A stretch of DNA of 64,000 nt from Marinobacterium rhizophilum (GCF_024397915.1 NZ_CP073347.1:2852001-2916000), one strand, 5' to 3'. Shown: positions 24,596 to 33,743, numbered from the stretch's first letter. Numbers and translations: made by a program. Notes: generated from the letters alone by a model not told the origin.

Positions 24596-24672
24596 TGGTG
24601 CGCCCGGCACGATTCGAACGTGCGACCGCCTGGTTCGTAGCCAGGTACTCTATCCAGCTGAGCTACGGGCGC
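24596..24672 (-). tRNA. tRNA-Arg(ACG)
   Basis: Identical in sequence to the copy at 24494, with its CCA encoded; spacer of 25 bases. Confidence 0.97.
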
Positions 24673-24717
24673 TTCCTGTATCCCCTCTAAGGGACTAACG
24701 CTGTCTTATCTTTCAAG

Positions 24718-24794
24718 TGGTGCGCCCGGCACGATTCGAACGTGCGACCGCCTGGTTCGTAGCCAGGTACTCTATCCAGCTGAGCTACGGGCGC
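24718..24794 (-). tRNA. tRNA-Arg(ACG)
   Basis: Third identical copy, with encoded CCA, 45 bases from the second. First tRNA-Arg after tRNA-Ser in the direction of transcription. Confidence 0.97.
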
Positions 24795-24806
24795 TTACCT
24801 GAAAAA

Positions 24807-24895
24807 TGGCGGTGAGAGAGGGATTCGAACCCTCGATACCCAAGAGATATACACCCTTAGCAGGGGTGCGCCTTCAGCCACTCGGCCATCTCACC
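24807..24895 (-). tRNA. tRNA-Ser(GCT)
   Basis: 89 bases with encoded CCA and a long variable arm, as in serine tRNAs. GGTGAGA pairs with TCTCACC, and CTGCTAA in the anticodon loop gives GCT. The csrA-tRNA-Ser-tRNA-Arg order is conserved in Gammaproteobacteria. Confidence 0.97.
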
Positions 24896-24953
24896 GCGAC
24901 AACGGGGCGTAATATACGAGATTGATTTTCAAAAGAAAAGCGTTTTTTTACTT

Positions 24954-25145
24954 TTATTCCTGATCTTCGTGATCATCGGATTTTTCGCGCTGAATGCGCT
25001 GATAAATCTCTTCACGATGCACAGAAACATCTTTCGGGGCATTGACACCAATGCGAACCTGGTTTCCCTTTACGCCCAGCACGGTAACGGTGACATCATC
25101 ACCGATCATCAGTGTTTCGCCCACGCGGCGGGTTAGAATCAACAT
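24954..25145 (-). CDS. csrA: Carbon storage regulator CsrA
   Basis: Homodimeric RNA-binding translational regulator (63 residues) that binds GGA-containing hairpins in mRNA leaders. It starts MLILTRRVGETLMIGD with the RNA-contacting arginine at 6, and contains VRIGVNAPKDVSVHREEIY. The C-terminal tail is acidic. AAGGAGAT lies upstream of the ATG at 25143-25145; a longer frame is not supported. Confidence 0.97.
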   Translation of the reverse strand: MLILTRRVGETLMIGDDVTVTVLGVKGNQVRIGVNAPKDVSVHREEIYQRIQREKSDDHEDQE

Positions 25146-25266
25146 CTGTTGGATCTCCTTAAGCTTTCCTAGAATACTGCAGGCCGTAGGGATCATCAGC
25201 CAGCTTTCTGGCGCAACCGCCCCTTATTCCCTTTTTCCCATCGAACTACAGCCATACAGGCGGTAC

Positions 25267-25335
25267 CAGGCCCGATTAACCCTGCATCAGATGGTACAGT
25301 AAGTCTCTGTAAACTGATGCAATAACCGGGCTTGG
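25267..25335. repeat. 69-base imperfect inverted repeat between lysC and csrA
   Basis: TGCATCAG at 25283-25290 pairs with CTGATGCA at 25314-25321. Outer arms CCAGGCCCG and CGGGCTTGG extend the stem. It lies 40 bases after the lysC stop and lacks a T-tract. It may be an mRNA processing structure or part of the csrA leader. Confidence 0.55.
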
Positions 25336-25374
25336 CATAGACCGAATTAACTATAGCCTACTTCGCTTACGCCA

Positions 25375-26610
25375 CTATTCGCTGACGGTATCGGCCTTGT
25401 CCAGCTCGAAGGCGGAGTGCAATCCGCGCACGGCCAGCTCAAGGTACTTCTCTGCGATCACCACAGACACCTTGATTTCCGATGTCGAGATCATCTGAAT
25501 GTTGATGTTGTCCTGCGCCAGGGCATCAAACATCTTGCTCGCCACGCCAGCATGCGAGCGCATGCCCACACCGACGATGGAAACCTTGGCGATCTTGTTG
25601 TTGCCGGCCACTTCGCGGGCACCCAGCTCTGCGCACACCTGGCGCAGAATGGACTCGGCCTTGGCGAAGTCATTGCGGTGCACGGTGAAGGTGAAGTCAG
25701 TGGTCTTGTCGGCGGCCACGTTCTGCACAATCATGTCCACTTCGATATTGGCACGGCTGATCGGGCCCAGAATACGCGACGCCACACCCGGGATATCGGG
25801 CACACCAATCAGGGTCAGTTTGGCTTCGTCGCGGTTAAAAGCGATACCGGAGATAACTGGTTTTTCCACTGTATCCTCATCCTCTATGGTAATCAGGGTG
25901 CCCGGGCCTTCCACAAAGCTGGACAGCACACGCAGCGGCACCTTGTACTTGCCGGCGAATTCGACCGAACGAATCTGCAATATCTTTGAACCCAGGCTGG
26001 CCATTTCCAGCATTTCTTCAAAGGTAATTTTTTCCAGACGGGTCGCCCCTTCAACGACCCGGGGGTCGGTGGTGTAGACGCCGTCAACATCGGTATAGAT
26101 CTGGCACTCGTCGGCCTTGAGCGCGGCCGCAAGAGCCACACCGGTGGTATCTGAGCCGCCACGCCCCAGGGTGGTAATGTTGCCCGCCTCGTCCATACCC
26201 TGGAAGCCCGCAACGACAACAACCCGGCCTGCGGCCAGGTCGGTACGCATACGGTCGACTTCGATGTCCTGAATCCGTGCCTTGGTATGGGCGCTGTCCG
26301 TCAGGATGCGCACCTGGCCTCCGGTATAGGAGCGCGCGCTGACGCCACGCTTTTCCAGTGCCATGCACAGCAGCGCAATGGTCACCTGCTCACCGGTCGA
26401 CACCAGTACGTCCATTTCCCGTGGGCAGGGTTCCTCCTGAATCGCCTTGGCCAGCCCGATCAGGCGATTGGTCTCGCCACTCATTGCGGACAGTACCACT
26501 ACCAGGTCGTGTCCCTCGTCGCGAAAGCGCTTTACCTTGTCCGCCACCGCTTCGATTCGTTCTACAGTACCCACGGACGTGCCGCCGTATTTCTGTACGA
26601 ATAGAGCCAT
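25375..26610 (-). CDS. lysC: Aspartate kinase LysC
   Basis: Phosphorylates aspartate at the entry to lysine, threonine and methionine synthesis. The 411-residue protein is of the Pseudomonas/Bacillus type: a kinase domain with VQKYGGTSVG at residues 4-13, FQGMDEAGNITTLGRGGSD near 136 and DVDGVYTTDPR near 174, then two ACT domains from about 265 that bind the lysine/threonine inhibitors. Its place between alaS and csrA is conserved. Confidence 0.96.
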   Translation of the reverse strand: MALFVQKYGGTSVGTVERIEAVADKVKRFRDEGHDLVVVLSAMSGETNRLIGLAKAIQEEPCPREMDVLVSTGEQVTIALLCMALEKRGVSARSYTGGQVRILTDSAHTKARIQDIEVDRMRTDLAAGRVVVVAGFQGMDEAGNITTLGRGGSDTTGVALAAALKADECQIYTDVDGVYTTDPRVVEGATRLEKITFEEMLEMASLGSKILQIRSVEFAGKYKVPLRVLSSFVEGPGTLITIEDEDTVEKPVISGIAFNRDEAKLTLIGVPDIPGVASRILGPISRANIEVDMIVQNVAADKTTDFTFTVHRNDFAKAESILRQVCAELGAREVAGNNKIAKVSIVGVGMRSHAGVASKMFDALAQDNINIQMISTSEIKVSVVIAEKYLELAVRGLHSAFELDKADTVSE

Positions 26611-26748
26611 CTTCTGTCTGATCCTTTCACCGCCAGCTGGGCGGCCCCTAGTGTCTAGTAATTACCAGTCAGCGCGGGCATCCTGGCCGAAACCTGAAGC
26701 TGCCTGCCTGGTTCCGCCATTGCCTTGGTGCACAGGCTGACTGCTGCC

Positions 26749-29346
26749 TTAAAGTGTGGTTTCCAGCAATGCCGCTACCGAGGCCAGAGCCGCCGGCAGT
26801 GCTGCCACATCGTTGCCCCCACCCTGGGCCATATCCGGGCGACCACCGCCCTTGCCGCCCACCTTGGCGGACAGTTCACGGATCAGGTCACCGGCCTTCA
26901 CGCGCCCGGTCAGATCCTTGGTGACACCGGCCACCAGGCTTACCTTGTCGTCCTGGCTGACCGCCAGTACAACGACACCGCTGCCCAGCTTGTTTTTCAG
27001 CTGGTCCAGCGTATCGCGCAGCGCCTTGGGCTCGATGCCTTCAAGCTGCTCCACCAGCACCTTGACGCCCTTGATTTCGACCGCTTTGTCGAGCAGCTCG
27101 CCGCCCTGCAGGCTGGCCAGCTTGCTCTTGAGCTGCTCCAGCTCCTTCTCCAGCGTACGGGTGCGATCCACCAGGCCACGCACCTTGTCGGCCAGGTTGT
27201 CGCGCCCGCCCTTGGTCAGGCTGGCAATGGTGCTGCAGGTGGCATCCAGCGCCTCGACCCAGGCCAGGGCGCCGGCACCGGTCACGGCTTCGATACGGCG
27301 CACGCCGGAGGCGATACCGCTTTCGGCCACGATCTTCAGCAGGCCGATGTCACCGGTGCGCTGCACATGGGTGCCGCCACAGAGTTCTGTCGAGAAGCCG
27401 TCGGTGCCCATGCTCAGCACCCGCACCTGCTCGTCGTACTTCTCGCCGAACAGCGCCATGGCACCGCGGGCCTTGGCCGCCTCGATGTCCATGATCTCGG
27501 TCTGTACGGCACTGTTGGCACGGACCTGGGCATTGACCATGTCTTCCACGGTCTTGAGCTGCTCGGGGGTCACGGCCTCGAAGTGGGCAAAGTCAAAGCG
27601 CAGACGCTCGGCATTGACCAGCGAGCCCTTCTGCAGCACGTGATCGCCCAGCACGCGGCGCAGGGCTTCGTGCAGCAGGTGGGTACCGGAATGGTTCAGC
27701 GCCGTCGCCTGGCGATTGGCTGCATCCACTTCGGTGGTCACGGTGTCGCCCAGCGCCAGCACGCCTTCACTCAGCTGCCCCTGGTGCAGGTGGTTCTTGC
27801 CTTCCTTGCTGCAGTCGCTCACTTCGAACAGGCCGCGATCCCAGCGCAGTACGCCGCGATCACCCGCCTGACCACCGGATTCGGCGTAGAAGGAGGTGTT
27901 TTCCAGCACCACCACACCGGACTGGCCGGCGGACAGCTGCTGTACGGCTTCGCCATCCTTGAACAGCGCCACAACCCTGGAGCTGTCCTGCAGCGCACTG
28001 TAGCCACTGAAGGCCGTTTCACCGTCCAGGTCCAGCTTGTCGTTATAGTCTACAGAGAAGGAGCCGGTGGCACGGGCACGTTCGCGCTGCTGCGCCATGG
28101 CATCCTCGAAGCCCTGCATGTCGACGCTCAGACCCGACTCGCGGGCAACGTCGGCGGTCAGGTCCACCGGGAAGCCAAAGGTATCGTACAGGCGGAACAG
28201 GGTTTCGCCCGGAATCACCGTACCCTCGAGGTCGTCAATGGCCTGCTGCAGCAGGCGCATGCCGTTGTCCAGGGTGCGGGCAAACTGCTGTTCTTCCTTG
28301 AGCAGCACGCGCTCGACCTGTTCCTGCTGGCGCACCAGCTCCGGATAGGCATCGCCCATCTCGGCCACCAGCGCCGCCACCAGGGTATGGAAGAACGGCT
28401 CGCTTGCACCCAGCTTGTTGCCGTGGCGGATGGCGCGGCGAATGATGCGACGCAGCACGTAGCCGCGGCCTTCATTGGAGGGCAGCACGCCATCGGTAAT
28501 AAGGAAGGAGCAGGAACGGATATGGTCGGCGATCACGCGCAGCGACTTGTGCATCAGGTCATCGCTGCCCACCGCCCTGGCGGCGGCCTTGAGCAGGCTC
28601 TGGAACAGGTCGATTTCATAGTTGCTGTGCACGCCCTGCAGCACGGCAGCGATACGCTCCAGTCCCATGCCGGTATCCACCGACGGCCGTGGCAGCGGCA
28701 CCATCTCGCCATCGGCGGAACGGTTGTACTGCATGAAGACCACGTTCCAGATCTCGATGTAACGATCGCCGTCTTCATCCGGGCTGCCCGGCGGGCCACC
28801 GGCGACTTCAGGGCCGTGATCGAAGAAAATCTCGGTGCAGGGACCACAGGGGCCGGTATCGCCCATCGCCCAGAAGTTGTCTTCGTCGAGCTTGGAAAAG
28901 CGCTCGGGATCAATCCCGATTTCGTCTTTCCAGATGCGTTCGGCTTCATCGTCACTGTGGTGCACAGTGACCCACAGGCGCTCCTTCGGCAGGCCGAAGA
29001 CTTCGGTCAGCAGTGTCCAGGCGAAACCAATGGCTTCACGCTTGAAGTAGTCACCGAAGCTGAAGTTGCCCAGCATTTCAAAGAAGGTGTGGTGACGCGC
29101 GGTATAACCAACGTTTTCGAGGTCATTGTGCTTGCCACCGGCGCGTACACAGCGCTGCGACGTGGTCGCACGGCTGTAACTGCGCTTGTCGCTGCCAAGG
29201 AAGACATCCTTGAACTGCACCATGCCTGCGTTGGTGAACAACAGGGTCGGGTCGTTGGCGGGAATCAGCGAACTGGTGGGGACAATTTCATGCCCCTGCT
29301 GATTGAAGTAATCCAGGAAAGCCTGGCGAATTTCGGCACTCGTCAT
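26749..29346 (-). CDS. alaS: Alanyl-tRNA synthetase
   Basis: Charges tRNA-Ala and edits mischarged serine. Of about 865 residues, the N-terminal class II core has SSLIPANDPTLLFTNAGM near 25 and RCVRAGGKHNDLENVGYT near 65. The editing domain has HSGTHLLHEALR near 560 (zinc-binding HxxxH) and CGGTHV near 660. The C-Ala domain ends with GGGRPDMAQGGG. I take the ATG at 29346 (MTSAEIRQAFLDYF), where relatives start; ATG 29355 or GTG 29361 are possible because no strong ribosome site decides. Confidence 0.96.
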   Translation of the reverse strand: MTSAEIRQAFLDYFNQQGHEIVPTSSLIPANDPTLLFTNAGMVQFKDVFLGSDKRSYSRATTSQRCVRAGGKHNDLENVGYTARHHTFFEMLGNFSFGDYFKREAIGFAWTLLTEVFGLPKERLWVTVHHSDDEAERIWKDEIGIDPERFSKLDEDNFWAMGDTGPCGPCTEIFFDHGPEVAGGPPGSPDEDGDRYIEIWNVVFMQYNRSADGEMVPLPRPSVDTGMGLERIAAVLQGVHSNYEIDLFQSLLKAAARAVGSDDLMHKSLRVIADHIRSCSFLITDGVLPSNEGRGYVLRRIIRRAIRHGNKLGASEPFFHTLVAALVAEMGDAYPELVRQQEQVERVLLKEEQQFARTLDNGMRLLQQAIDDLEGTVIPGETLFRLYDTFGFPVDLTADVARESGLSVDMQGFEDAMAQQRERARATGSFSVDYNDKLDLDGETAFSGYSALQDSSRVVALFKDGEAVQQLSAGQSGVVVLENTSFYAESGGQAGDRGVLRWDRGLFEVSDCSKEGKNHLHQGQLSEGVLALGDTVTTEVDAANRQATALNHSGTHLLHEALRRVLGDHVLQKGSLVNAERLRFDFAHFEAVTPEQLKTVEDMVNAQVRANSAVQTEIMDIEAAKARGAMALFGEKYDEQVRVLSMGTDGFSTELCGGTHVQRTGDIGLLKIVAESGIASGVRRIEAVTGAGALAWVEALDATCSTIASLTKGGRDNLADKVRGLVDRTRTLEKELEQLKSKLASLQGGELLDKAVEIKGVKVLVEQLEGIEPKALRDTLDQLKNKLGSGVVVLAVSQDDKVSLVAGVTKDLTGRVKAGDLIRELSAKVGGKGGGRPDMAQGGGNDVAALPAALASVAALLETTL

Positions 29347-29583
29347 GTATTTCATTAGCACGAACCGCTACAGATGGTTGGTTGCTCAACGGGAATCAAC
29401 GTGGCGCTGTATTTCCGGCTCAAAACCCGATCAAAATACCACGCAAAAATGGCGAAGCAGTATATAACGTGAGTGAAAATTGTACGAACTTTTTCCGAAA
29501 ACCCTTGTATTACCGGCGATATTCGGTCTCCGGCCAGGCGCAGGCGAACCCGGCGTCAGTACTCACAGGCGCCAAACCCCGGA

Positions 29584-30048
29584 TCAGTCGTCATCCCCGG
29601 GCTGCAATGCATAGCGCGCCTGATCCATGTTGTAACCACGCGTCATCAGGTAGCGCATGCACTTGGCGTAAAGCTTGCGGTCATCCCTGGACACCAGGCC
29701 GAAACGCCGGCGTGCCAGGTCCCGCGCCTGCTCGAACCAGTCGACCGGCTCATCCTCCAGGCTCTGCTGCCAGAGCGCGGCGTCGATGCCCTTGCGCCCC
29801 ATTTCCGAGCGGATACGCATGGGACCAAAGCCCTGAGACGCCTTGCTGCGCAGATAGACCGCCGCGAAGCGGGCATCGCTCAGGTAGCCATCGGCCTCCA
29901 GCGCATCCAGCGCCTGGACGAGCAACTCAGGTTCCGTGCGGCCACCGATCTTCTGTACCAGCTCCGCCCGGCTGTGTTCACGCCGGGCCAGCAGGCGCAC
30001 CGCCGCGGCCTTGACCTCTCCCAGGGTTTCAAGTTTGTTATCTTTCAT
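29584..30048 (-). CDS. recX: Regulatory protein RecX
   Basis: Inhibits RecA filament extension. The 154-residue, helix-rich and basic protein has RLLARREHSRAELVQKI at about residues 18-34, ALEADGYLSDARFA near 47 and GPMRIRSEMGRKGI near 74, typical of RecX. In most Gammaproteobacteria recX directly follows recA. Here a divergent thioredoxin-fold gene occupies the upstream side, so recX must have its own promoter. Confidence 0.9.
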   Translation of the reverse strand: MKDNKLETLGEVKAAAVRLLARREHSRAELVQKIGGRTEPELLVQALDALEADGYLSDARFAAVYLRSKASQGFGPMRIRSEMGRKGIDAALWQQSLEDEPVDWFEQARDLARRRFGLVSRDDRKLYAKCMRYLMTRGYNMDQARYALQPGDDD

Positions 30049-30228
30049 AATTCGTCACTAGTCTTCACAACCTGGCATCAGCTTAACATCGATACGCCAG
30101 CACAGGACTTGGCGCCCGGGCCCGTAACGCCCCACCCGCAGAAGCAGGGCTCTGGAATATCACTGCTACTATTATTGCTTCTGTGCCATGACTGCTGCCA
30201 TGCACAATATGACGCGCCGGAGACCGCA

Positions 30229-30792
30229 ATGACCCTCACCGCTTCCACCATGATGCCGCTGGGCACGCCTGCGCCAGACTTCAGCCTGCTGGACGTACGC
30301 AGCAACGCGCTGACGACACTCGCCGACAGCGCCGGCGCCCAGGGCACCCTGATCGCCTTTATCTGCAACCACTGCCCCTATGTGCACCATATCGAGGATG
30401 AACTGATTGAGCTGGCCTGGGACTACCAGGCCCGCGGTATCGCGGTGGTGGCCATTTCCGCCAACGATGTGAACGCATCGCCCGATGACGGGCCGGTGCA
30501 GATGCAGGACCGGGCTTCAGCCAAGGGCTATCCGTTTCCGTACCTGTATGACGAGACCCAGCAGGTTGCCCGCAGCTACGACGCCGTCTGCACACCGGAC
30601 CTGTTTCTGTTCGATGGCCAGCTGAAGTGCGTGTACCGGGGTCAGTTCGATGCCTCCCGCCCCGGCAACGGCATCGAGGTGAGCGGCAGCGACCTGCGCC
30701 GCGCCTGTGATGCCCTGCTGACGGGCGAGCCGATAGATCCAGACCAGGCACCTAGCGCGGGCTGCAGTATCAAGTGGAAAACAGGCACCTGA
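30229..30792 (+). CDS. Thioredoxin-fold/peroxiredoxin-like protein
   Basis: A 187-residue AhpC/TSA-type thioredoxin-fold protein. APDFSLLDVRSN is near residue 13 and IAFICNHCPYVHHIEDEL near 41, where CNHC replaces the classical CxxC. SANDVNASPDDGP and TPDLFLFD follow. Relatives are annotated as thioredoxin or peroxiredoxin family proteins without a defined substrate; a thiol-dependent redox role is likely. GGAG precedes the ATG at 30229. A much longer frame running leftwards has no support. Confidence 0.85.
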   Translation: MTLTASTMMPLGTPAPDFSLLDVRSNALTTLADSAGAQGTLIAFICNHCPYVHHIEDELIELAWDYQARGIAVVAISANDVNASPDDGPVQMQDRASAKGYPFPYLYDETQQVARSYDAVCTPDLFLFDGQLKCVYRGQFDASRPGNGIEVSGSDLRRACDALLTGEPIDPDQAPSAGCSIKWKTGT

Positions 30793-30863
30793 GCCCGGTG
30801 CCCTGTTCACCTGAGAAACCTGCAGCGGTGCAGCTCACCCCCAACCGTTAAAGGCCTGTCAAT

Positions 30864-31841
30864 TCAGGCTGCAGCGATAATGGTCGACACCAGGTAGCCG
30901 GTGTAGGCCACGTAGGCTGCCAGCAGCGCGCCGCCCTCGAAGCGATTGATACGACCCTGTTTCTTGCCAAAGCTGTAGCCCATCAGGAACAGCACCAGCG
31001 TCAGCCCCATGGTCAGTCCCCAGTCGCGATACAGCACCACGGACTCGACCTCCAGCGGGTGAATGGCCGCCGCAATACCCACCACCGCCAGGGTATTGAA
31101 CAGGTTTGAGCCGATCACGTTGCCCAGCGCCAGGTCATGTTCGCCCTTGCGCATGGCGGCGATGGACGACGCCAGCTCCGGCAGGGAGGTACCGATCGCC
31201 ACCACGGTCAGACCGATGATCAAATCACTGACGCCGAGCGACTGGGCAATGGACACCGCCCCCCACACCAGCACCCGGGAACTGACAACCAGCAGCAGCA
31301 GACCGACAAGCAGCCAGATGATCGCTGGCTTGAGCGCCATGGCCTTGGCACCCATTTCGGCATCCATATCCACGCCCAGGGTATCCCCTCGCCCGCGCAT
31401 GGCCTGGAAGATTGACCAGCCCATGATGGCAAAAAACACCAGCAGCAGGATAAGGGCATCGAGGCGATTAAGCTGGCCGTTGAGCAGCAGCAGGCCGCTG
31501 AGCAACGTCACCAGCGCCAGAATCGGCAGTTCCTTGCGCAGGATCTGCGAATGCACCGCGATCGGGCTGAACACCGCCACCAGACCCAGAATCAGGGCGA
31601 TATTGGTGATGTTCGAGCCGTAGGCATTACCCAGCGCAAGGCCGGGATTGCCATCCATGGCCGCCAGTGCCGAAACCACCATTTCCGGTGCCGAGGTGCC
31701 AAAACCAATCACCACCATGCCGATCAGCAGCGGTGGCATGCCGGCGTGACCCGCTGTGGCGGCGGCGCCATCCACAAAGCGGTCGGCACTCCACACCAGC
31801 AGCACCAGGCCCAGGACGACGGCAATAATCGGCAACATCAT
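30864..31841 (-). CDS. CaCA-family cation antiporter (YrbG-like)
   Basis: Inner-membrane exchanger (325 residues) with about ten helices and the two alpha repeats of the CaCA family: GFGTSAPEMVVSALAA near residue 42 and AIGTSLPELASSIAAM near 213, both followed by ALGNxxGSN. Relatives are called calcium/sodium antiporters. GGAGG selects the ATG at 31841 (a second ATG follows). The leader looks like a yybP-ykoY manganese riboswitch, so manganese export should be considered. Confidence 0.92.
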   Translation of the reverse strand: MMLPIIAVVLGLVLLVWSADRFVDGAAATAGHAGMPPLLIGMVVIGFGTSAPEMVVSALAAMDGNPGLALGNAYGSNITNIALILGLVAVFSPIAVHSQILRKELPILALVTLLSGLLLLNGQLNRLDALILLLVFFAIMGWSIFQAMRGRGDTLGVDMDAEMGAKAMALKPAIIWLLVGLLLLVVSSRVLVWGAVSIAQSLGVSDLIIGLTVVAIGTSLPELASSIAAMRKGEHDLALGNVIGSNLFNTLAVVGIAAAIHPLEVESVVLYRDWGLTMGLTLVLFLMGYSFGKKQGRINRFEGGALLAAYVAYTGYLVSTIIAAA

Positions 31842-32016
31842 GATGTGGCCTCCAGGCAACGGATTGCAGAACGTGAACGAGCAGGCGCCACCCTGGTGAA
31901 GGCGGCTACAGAAGGCGTACAGAGCTGAGAAAACGGGTTCATGGCATGACTTGTCGGGGGCCGGCGCTGGACACAGAGACACACCAAAAGAGCCGGCCCC
32001 GGTGCTTTTGATCTAT

Positions 32017-32190
32017 CTCAGGTCTCATCAATCCGGTATCGGACATGATCGCCACAGGTCTTGAGGACCCGGAGGTTGTTGACGACCATCCTGGCTGGCA
32101 GCCTGGCGGACCTGGCTGATTCTGGATCAGTGGCAAGTCCGGCGGTCTGCCGTGGCCTGGAGACTACTCCCCTAAGTGGGCAGGAGAATA
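32017..32190 (-). promoter_or_regulatory. Probable yybP-ykoY (Mn2+) riboswitch
   Basis: On the minus strand the leader of the CaCA gene contains CTTAGGGGAGTAG (about 32164-32176), GTCAACA (near 32085-32095) and GATGAGACCTGAG (32017-32029), the conserved loop motifs of this aptamer class, with helices between. Downstream, GGGGCCGGC and GCCGGCCCC (31992-32000 and 31957-31965) can form a hairpin that may act as the switch. Known members sense Mn2+ and control Mn exporters, including CaCA-type and UPF0016 proteins. Confidence 0.75.
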
Positions 32191-32238
32191 GCAGAGTCCA
32201 GGGCGTAAATGAATCGGCAAGCCGGACCTGCATAAACG

Positions 32239-32268
32239 AAAACGGGGCCCGAGGGCCCCTGCTGTTTA
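32239..32268 (-). terminator. Rho-independent terminator of gbcB
   Basis: Read on minus: GGGGCCC-TCG-GGGCCCC followed by GTTTTCGTTT, 24 bases after the gbcB stop. Confidence 0.8.
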
Positions 32269-32291
32269 CAACCACAACTGCACAGGCGTGC

Positions 32292-33419
32292 TCAGTACTC
32301 CACCACCACGTCGCCCTGGGGCACGCTGCAGCAGGACAGGATGTAGCCCTCGGCCACGTCGTCATCGGTGATGCCGCCGTTGTGGGCCATTTCCACGTCA
32401 CCGGACACCTTCATGACCTTGCAGGTACCGCAGATACCCATGCCGCAGGCCTTGGGAATGTGCAGCCCAAGCTTGGCCGCCGCCGCGTGCACGGTTTCCC
32501 CCGGCACGATCTGGACACTCTTGCCGGTACTGGAGAAGTCGACCCGCAGCATGTCGGACGCCATGATGGCATCGGCATCTTCCTGCGCCTGCTCGGCGAA
32601 CTCGGCCACCTCTTCCTTGACCTCCACCGGCGTCGCCCCGAAGGACTCTTCGTGGTAGCGGTCCATGTCAAAGCCCAGGCCTTCCAGCAAGTGCTTCACC
32701 GCGCGCATGTAGGGCGTGGGGCCACAGCAGAAAATTTCCCGCTCCATGAAGTCCGGTGCCATCATTTCCAGCATGGCGTGGTTGAAGAAACCACGGTAGC
32801 CGCCCCAGCTCTGGCCGGACTCCTGCTTCTCGCACACCAGGTTGAGCTTGAAGTTGGAAATGCGCGCTGCCATGTTCTCCAGTTCGCGCTGGTAAATGAT
32901 GTCCCGCGGTGTACGGGCGCTGTGGACAAACACCATGTCCACATCGGCATTGGTGTCGAAGAACCAGCGCGCCATGGACATCACCGGCGTAATGCCGACG
33001 CCGCCGGACAACAGCAGCATTTTTTCATTGGGGTAATCGATGCAGTTGAACTGCCCCACCGGACCGTGCACCGCCAGTTCCGTGCCCACGTCCATGTTGT
33101 CGTGCAGCCAGTTGGAAACGACGCCGCCCGGCACACGCTTGACGGTAATCGAGAAGCTGTAGGGCACCGACGGGGAACTGGAAATGGTGTAGGAGCGGAA
33201 GATCTGCTCACCATTGATTTCCAGCTCCAGCGTCACGAATTGCCCTGGCTTGAAAAAGAACATCACCGGCTGTTCGGCCATAAAGCAGAACGTCAGTACA
33301 TCGGGGGTCTCGCGAATCGCATTTACGCAACGCACCACGTGGCGCCCGTTGGCCCAGGTCTGGGTTGTTACCGGGTTCAGCGCATCGGTATTAACCATGC
33401 TCACATTGGGATAGTTCAT
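32292..33419 (-). CDS. gbcB: Glycine betaine demethylase reductase subunit GbcB
   Basis: Feeds electrons from NAD(P)H through FAD and a 2Fe-2S cluster to GbcA. Of 375 residues, the N-terminal half holds the flavin motif RSYTISSSP near 75 and the nucleotide motif GGVGITPVMSM near 138. The C-terminal ferredoxin domain has CGMGICGTC near 325 with the last cluster cysteine in ILSCC near 362. The pair with a Rieske oxygenase across a divergent gap matches Pseudomonas gbcB/gbcA. Confidence 0.93.
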   Translation of the reverse strand: MNYPNVSMVNTDALNPVTTQTWANGRHVVRCVNAIRETPDVLTFCFMAEQPVMFFFKPGQFVTLELEINGEQIFRSYTISSSPSVPYSFSITVKRVPGGVVSNWLHDNMDVGTELAVHGPVGQFNCIDYPNEKMLLLSGGVGITPVMSMARWFFDTNADVDMVFVHSARTPRDIIYQRELENMAARISNFKLNLVCEKQESGQSWGGYRGFFNHAMLEMMAPDFMEREIFCCGPTPYMRAVKHLLEGLGFDMDRYHEESFGATPVEVKEEVAEFAEQAQEDADAIMASDMLRVDFSSTGKSVQIVPGETVHAAAAKLGLHIPKACGMGICGTCKVMKVSGDVEMAHNGGITDDDVAEGYILSCCSVPQGDVVVEY

Positions 33420-33503
33420 GAGGCTTCTCTCGTGTTGTCCGCAGACTCGGGTTGGGCACGTATTATGGCGCCATTGTCATCCCGACGAGCCCCAACCATT
33501 TAG

Positions 33504-33515
33504 CTGTTTGCGACA
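33504..33515. promoter_or_regulatory. Inverted-repeat arm 1 between gbcB and gbcA
   Basis: CTGTTTGCGACA is repeated exactly in inverse orientation at 33584-33595. It lies 85 bases upstream of gbcB. A GbdR (AraC-type activator) site is inferred because this regulator controls the divergent pair in Pseudomonas. Confidence 0.5.
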
Positions 33516-33583
33516 AAAATTTACCTGAACACACCACCCTGACCAGCCCCCCGGGGCCCGACGTCGAAAAGACACCATTTGCA

Positions 33584-33595
33584 TGTCGCAAACAG
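33584..33595. promoter_or_regulatory. Inverted-repeat arm 2 between gbcB and gbcA
   Basis: TGTCGCAAACAG is the exact complement of arm 1, 149 bases upstream of gbcA. The two arms point one towards each gene, as expected for a shared activator. The rest of this 324-base gap shows no further clear signal. Confidence 0.5.
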
Positions 33596-33743
33596 GTAAA
33601 TAGCCAGGGCCACCTTGGCGCACTATGCTCCCCATGGACGCCTGCATTCAGGGCCCATTTGCGGGACGGCGAACCGACCTAAAACAAGATTCTCACAGGA
33701 CAGCCCATTGGGGGCCGCGCCGGTGACTGAGGATTAGCACCAG

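Noticed and set aside
26611..26748. Lysine riboswitch upstream of lysC
   Set aside because: The gap is only 138 bases and shows none of the conserved aptamer elements.
29473..30228. Leftward extension of the thioredoxin-fold gene to 29473
   Set aside because: It would run through recX on the other strand. The ribosome site and family start are at 30229.
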